From Bacillota bacterium (GTDB lineage: Bacteria; Armatimonadota; Hebobacteria; Hebobacterales; Hebobacteraceae): 9,051 nucleotides of DNA. Under the pieces are notes generated by a model that searched no databases, was not told the DNA's origin, and saw only the letters and a list, made by a program, of their open reading frames with translations. This document shows positions 5,937 through 9,051 of this stretch, in pieces. Numbering within the stretch: position 1 is the first letter of the stretch; the number at the start of each line of letters is the position of its first letter. The position numbers and the translations under genes were made by a program. The DNA is taken from assembly GCA_030668755.1 (NCBI GenBank), contig DAOVEW010000020.1, positions 1 through 9,051 of the forward strand, given 5' to 3'.

Positions 5937-7316
5937 ATGATTCCAGGATCGAGTTGGCGGTTAGGGGTGGCGGTCGCTGTCGCGTTGGGAGTGCTGTGCG
6001 CGGGCGCGGTCTGGGCAGAGACGGGGGCGATCGGCCCGGATGACTGGCAGTACCGCGAGCTGGACGCGTTGGCACAGGCCGGCCTCCTCAGCGGCCATCC
6101 AGAGGGTCCACTAAGCATCTGGACGGATCGCCTCGGGCGCTACGAGGCGGCCTGCCTGACCATGCGCGCCGTCGAGGGGCTGGGGAAAGCCTACGAGCAG
6201 CAGGGCCAGGCACTGCGCCGGATCGCTCAGGTGGAAGCTCCGGAACAGCCGATGCTCAGAGCCGTCACGCCCGAGGACATCGCCCGCGTGGAGAAGCTCA
6301 TCGAGGAGTTCAGGGCGGAGCTCGTGACCATGGGGGCGCGCGTCGACGACCTCGAGACGGCTCTCGCCGAGGTCGGCAAGCGTCTCGCCAAGGTCGAGAA
6401 GGAGCAGAAAAAGCACAGGCTCGACGGTTACGTGCAGTTTCGCTATGAAGATGACGACGCGCCCAGCGGCAAGGAGCAGTTCCTGGCGCGCCGCGCGAGA
6501 GTCAACCTGCGCGGCCCGGTCAGTGACAGGATGTCGTACCGGGTCGAGTTTCAGCTCGACGCCAAGGAGTCTGGGAAGGGCCGCGGCAGCAAGGTGCAGC
6601 TCCGAACGGCCTACGCCGACTACGACCTGAACAACGGCCGGCTGCGGGTGGGTCAGGCCAAGATCCCGTGGGGGTATGAACTGCTGGAATCCGTTCCGGA
6701 ACTCTGGGCGGCCGAGCGGGCGTTTTTCATGGACCGGCTCTTCCCAAATCAGCGGGACATCGGCGTTCAGGCCAACTTCCAGCGCTCACCGGGGGCACCG
6801 CAACTCGACGTCGGCGTCTTCAACGGCACCGGCGTCAATGCCGACGACAACAACAGCCGCAAGAACATCATGGCCCGCGCGGACTTCCCGCTGCCGAACG
6901 GCTCCTTCGCGCTGTCGGGCTACATCGGCGAGGATGGCGAGGGAGCGGCCGCGACCGATCAGGATCGCTGCGGTGCGAGCGCTCGGTTCAAGTGGCCGCG
7001 CGGAGCGGAGTTCATGGGCGAGTTCGTGACCGGGAAGGACCGGGATCACGACGTGCGCGGCTGGTATGCGCAGTTGGGACACTCCGTGTCGAAGAGCCGT
7101 CCCGATATGTTGTTCGTGAAGTATGACCAGTACGACGAGAACACAGATGTCTCGGACGACCTGTTCAAGCGCTGGAGCGTAGGCTACTGGTGGGAGCCGG
7201 AGCCGCCCACCCGGATCGGCGTGGTCTACGAGATGAGGGACCCCGAGCCCGGGTTCTCCGAGCTCGGCGAGTGGGACGACAATCGGGGTTGGGTGCAGCT
7301 GCAGGTGAAGTTCTAG
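5937..7316 (+). CDS. SLH-coiled coil-beta-barrel porin (OprO/OprP-like outer membrane protein)
   Basis: The protein has 459 residues from the ATG at 5937. Residues 1-27 are a signal peptide with a hydrophobic core and AVWA before the cleavage site. Residues 33-85 form one SLH-like unit (PDDWQYRELDALAQAGLLSG, then TDRLGRYEAA), the module that binds pyruvylated or amidated cell wall polymers or peptidoglycan. Residues 112-160 are a heptad-like charged coiled coil (VEKLIEEF, VDDLETALAEVGKRLAKVEKE). From 161 the protein becomes an outer-membrane barrel resembling phosphate-selective porin O/P (PF07396): DGYVQFRYE, FLARRARVNLRGPVSDRMSY, a KIPWGYELLESVPEL block, RDIGVQANF, and alternating strands to the end. 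The last residue is Phe after VQLQVKF, a typical BAM recognition end. This OmpM/SlpA-like design ties the outer membrane to the wall while forming a channel. The substrate is not predictable. Confidence 0.88.
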   Translation: MIPGSSWRLGVAVAVALGVLCAGAVWAETGAIGPDDWQYRELDALAQAGLLSGHPEGPLSIWTDRLGRYEAACLTMRAVEGLGKAYEQQGQALRRIAQVEAPEQPMLRAVTPEDIARVEKLIEEFRAELVTMGARVDDLETALAEVGKRLAKVEKEQKKHRLDGYVQFRYEDDDAPSGKEQFLARRARVNLRGPVSDRMSYRVEFQLDAKESGKGRGSKVQLRTAYADYDLNNGRLRVGQAKIPWGYELLESVPELWAAERAFFMDRLFPNQRDIGVQANFQRSPGAPQLDVGVFNGTGVNADDNNSRKNIMARADFPLPNGSFALSGYIGEDGEGAAATDQDRCGASARFKWPRGAEFMGEFVTGKDRDHDVRGWYAQLGHSVSKSRPDMLFVKYDQYDENTDVSDDLFKRWSVGYWWEPEPPTRIGVVYEMRDPEPGFSELGEWDDNRGWVQLQVKF

Positions 7317-7330
7317 TGGGGCTTCGTGGC

Positions 7331-7357
7331 GCGGCGCGAGTATCCATTCGCGGCCGC
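7331..7357 (+). terminator. Stem-loop after the porin gene, terminator-like without T-tract
   Basis: GCGGC plus GCGA (7331-7339) pairs with TCGC (7348-7351) and GCCGC (7353-7357) with one bulged G, forming a 9-bp stem around an 8-base loop, starting 14 bases after the porin stop. No run of T follows, so it may instead stabilise the mRNA 3' end or be chance in GC-rich DNA. Confidence 0.35.
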
Positions 7358-7428
7358 AGCATTGACGCGTGGACCAGAGACCAACATGCGACGATTCAAG
7401 CGCGCCAGAGAACGGCGGTGGCCGGTCT

Positions 7429-8643
7429 GTGACCAGATGGCCGACGGCTTTGCGGTCGCTGCGCTACCGCGACTTCCGCCTATTCTGGACGGGGTTGATC
7501 GTCTCCGTCATGGGTACGTGGATGCAGATGGCCGCCCAGGCATGGCTCGTCTACGAGTTGACGGATTCCCCGCTTGCGCTCGGCATCGTCGGCGCGTGCG
7601 GCACGCTGCCGGTGCTCCTCTTCTCCCTGCCCGCCGGCGTCGTCGCGGACCGCGTGAGCAAGCGAAATATCCTGCTCGTCACCCAAAGCCTCGCCATGGC
7701 GCAGGCATTCGCGCTTGCTGCGCTGACCTTCACGGGAGGTGTGCGCGTCTGGCACGTCATGGCGCTTGCCGGCTTCTTGGGAGCTGTCAACGCGCTCGAC
7801 ATGCCGACTCGGCACGCGATGGTCATCGAGCTGGCGAGCCGGGAGGACCTGCTGAATGCGGTATCGCTCAACTCCTCGGCCTTCAACACGGGCCGCATCG
7901 TCGGGCCGGCCGCGGCGGGGGTGCTCATCGCCGCAGTGGGCACAGCCGTGTGCTTTCTCATCAATGGTATCACGTTCAGCGCCGTCATCATCGCCCTCGC
8001 TTTCATATCCCCCCGGCCGCCCGCTCAGACGGAGCAGGCCCCGGTCATCCCCCAGATACGCGAGGGGCTTTCCTGGGCGACACGCCAGCCGCTGGTAAGG
8101 ACGGTGCTTGCGATGATCGCGGTGACCAGCGTCTTCGGGATGTCTTACCGCACGCTGCTGCCGGTCTTCGCGCGGGACGTCTTCAACACCGGCGCCGAAG
8201 GCTACGGCTTCCTGATGTCATCCTATGCCCTCGGAACCCTGGCCGCGGCAGCGCTGCTCACCGCGGTCGGCCACCGGTGGCGACTCGGCCGCACCGTCAC
8301 GGCGGGTTCGTTCTTGTTCCCCGTGGCGCTCGTTTCCGTAGCCCTTTCTCCGCGCTACGCTTTCGCGGTGGTGGGTCTCTTCGTAACCGGTATGGGCATG
8401 ATGCTGTTCAGTGCGGTTGCCAACACAATGCTTCAGAAGGCCTCCCCCGACGAACTCCGGGGTAGAGTCATGAGCATGCGGACTCTGCTGTTCGCAGGCA
8501 TGATGCCGTTGGGAAACCTCCAGTTCGGCGCGATGGGAGAGTGGCTCGGACCGCGGGCCGCGGTCGCCATCGGCAGCGTGGTGTGCTTGGTCGCGGCTTT
8601 CACTGCCTGGCGACGGGCCCCGGGCCTCCGCCGGAGCGCATAG
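7429..8643 (+). CDS. MFS transporter, MFS_3 (EntS-like) exporter family
   Basis: From the GTG at 7429 the protein has 404 residues and opens with ALRSLRYRDFRLFW, the usual start of the MFS_3 family (PF05977). It continues with GTWMQMAAQAWLVYELTDSPLALG (29-52), where helix 1 ends. AGVVADRVSKRN (69-80) is the MFS motif A loop between helices 2 and 3, and TRHAMVIEL with NAVSLNSSAFNTGRIVGP (143-160) forms the family's signature region before helix 5. The second half has the matching DELRGRVMSMRTL motif (341-353). About 10-12 hydrophobic helices are visible, so it is an inner-membrane proton-driven exporter. Relatives export siderophores, macrolides or other small molecules; the substrate here is unknown. 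An in-frame GTG at 7369 would add 20 polar residues without a Shine-Dalgarno; neither start has a strong one. Its gene follows the porin after 112 bases, which is suggestive but not proof of joint function. Confidence 0.87.
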   Translation: MTRWPTALRSLRYRDFRLFWTGLIVSVMGTWMQMAAQAWLVYELTDSPLALGIVGACGTLPVLLFSLPAGVVADRVSKRNILLVTQSLAMAQAFALAALTFTGGVRVWHVMALAGFLGAVNALDMPTRHAMVIELASREDLLNAVSLNSSAFNTGRIVGPAAAGVLIAAVGTAVCFLINGITFSAVIIALAFISPRPPAQTEQAPVIPQIREGLSWATRQPLVRTVLAMIAVTSVFGMSYRTLLPVFARDVFNTGAEGYGFLMSSYALGTLAAAALLTAVGHRWRLGRTVTAGSFLFPVALVSVALSPRYAFAVVGLFVTGMGMMLFSAVANTMLQKASPDELRGRVMSMRTLLFAGMMPLGNLQFGAMGEWLGPRAAVAIGSVVCLVAAFTAWRRAPGLRRSA

Positions 8644-8682
8644 GCGGGCCGTCCGCGGAGGAGGAGCTCTGGTGGGCCCGCC
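8643..8682 (+). terminator. GC-rich stem-loop at the end of the MFS gene
   Basis: GGCGGGCC (8643-8650, its first G being the last base of the stop codon) pairs perfectly with GGCCCGCC (8675-8682) around a 24-base purine-rich loop. There is no T-tract, so it could be an atypical terminator, a 3'-end stabiliser, or a structure between co-transcribed genes. Confidence 0.4.
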
Positions 8683-8706
8683 CAATAGCGAAAGAGAGCC
8701 CAGCTC

Positions 8707-8713
8707 GGGAGAG
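8707..8713 (+). promoter_or_regulatory. Shine-Dalgarno of the amidohydrolase gene
   Basis: GGGAGAG ends 6 bases before the ATG at 8720 and supports that start for the 3'-truncated gene. Confidence 0.7.
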
Positions 8714-8719
8714 TCAGAT

Positions 8720-9051
8720 ATGCGAATTGACGCCCATGTACACGGCGACCTGTCGAATTTGACCGTCTCGCCGAGAGAATACGCAGCCGAGTGCCGCAAG
8801 CGCGGGATCGAGAGGGTCGTCTTGATAGCTGACCCGGCCCCGACGCTTGAGGCCCACGAGGCGCTGCCCGACTTCGTGATTCCGGTGCCGTGGGTGGACA
8901 TCGACGCGGTGACGCCGAAGGAGATACACGAGCACATTGACGCGGGCGCCCTTGGCATCAAGTTCATCGATCCGCAGTTCTCCTACGGCGACACGCGCTA
9001 CGACCCACTCTATCGCGCTATCTCCGAGCGCGGCAAGGTGGCCATGTTCCA
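8720..9051 (+). CDS. Amidohydrolase-2 family metal-dependent hydrolase, 3'-truncated
   Basis: The frame is open from the ATG at 8720 to the window end, giving 110 complete codons. The protein begins MRIDAHVHGD, where the HxH pair (His6, His8) is the first metal-binding motif of the amidohydrolase superfamily on beta strand 1. Later, GALGIKFIDPQFSYGDTRYD (76-95) and PLYRAISERGKVAMF (96-110) match the middle of amidohydrolase-2 (PF04909) TIM barrels, which usually continue with a His-containing strand just beyond the window edge. Such enzymes hydrolyse or decarboxylate varied carbon-nitrogen, ester or carboxylate substrates using one divalent metal. No signal peptide is seen, so it is cytoplasmic. 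The remaining ligands (two His and an Asp) lie outside the window, so activity cannot be judged. The gene follows the MFS exporter by 76 bases with a GC-rich stem-loop in between. Confidence 0.82.
   Translation, partial: MRIDAHVHGDLSNLTVSPREYAAECRKRGIERVVLIADPAPTLEAHEALPDFVIPVPWVDIDAVTPKEIHEHIDAGALGIKFIDPQFSYGDTRYDPLYRAISERGKVAMF

Noticed and set aside
7326..8465. A 379-codon + strand frame overlapping the MFS gene
   Set aside because: Its translation is Arg/His/Gly/Pro-rich without domains and lies out of frame with the clear MFS_3 protein.

Overview
The window is high-GC bacterial DNA (GC clearly above 60% by eye). Nine protein genes all lie on the + strand, and both end genes are cut by the window edges. 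The organism is a diderm: one gene encodes an outer-membrane beta-barrel porin ending in phenylalanine, preceded by an S-layer-homology (SLH) segment and a coiled coil. That envelope design is known from diderm members of Terrabacteria (Cyanobacteria, Deinococcus, Negativicutes, Synergistetes, Armatimonadota). The DUF3866 gene beside a Nudix ADP-ribose pyrophosphatase also points to Terrabacteria. Several sugar isomerase and Gfo/Idh/MocA genes would fit an uncultured Armatimonadota-like lineage, but the phylum is an inference and was not tested.

Region 1 (1-5710) reads as one co-directional, probably co-transcribed block: a sugar phosphate isomerase/epimerase (5'-truncated), a DUF3866 protein, a Nudix hydrolase overlapping it by 28 bases, a secreted SurA/PrsA-type foldase with a degenerate parvulin domain, a Gfo/Idh/MocA NAD(P)-dependent oxidoreductase and a second sugar phosphate isomerase/epimerase. 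Gaps are 19, -28, 58, 25 and 42 bases. The last two genes form a dehydrogenase + TIM-barrel isomerase pair, the type of partnership used to oxidise and isomerise or epimerise sugars, cyclitols or glycosides through a keto intermediate. The substrate cannot be read from the sequence.

Region 2 (5711-7316) starts with a 226-base leader that can fold into stem-loops, one element of which is complementary to the Shine-Dalgarno sequence. It then encodes the SLH-coiled coil-porin. The SurA-like protein upstream is a plausible helper for folding such porins.

Region 3 (7317-9051) has an MFS_3-type exporter and the first 110 codons of an amidohydrolase-2 family metal-dependent hydrolase. GC-rich stem-loops lie after the porin and exporter genes. 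I saw no rRNA, tRNA, CRISPR array, insertion sequence, prophage or attachment site. Nothing in the window is convincingly an undescribed system. The most interesting items are the envelope-tethering porin with its structured leader and the DUF3866-Nudix coupling.
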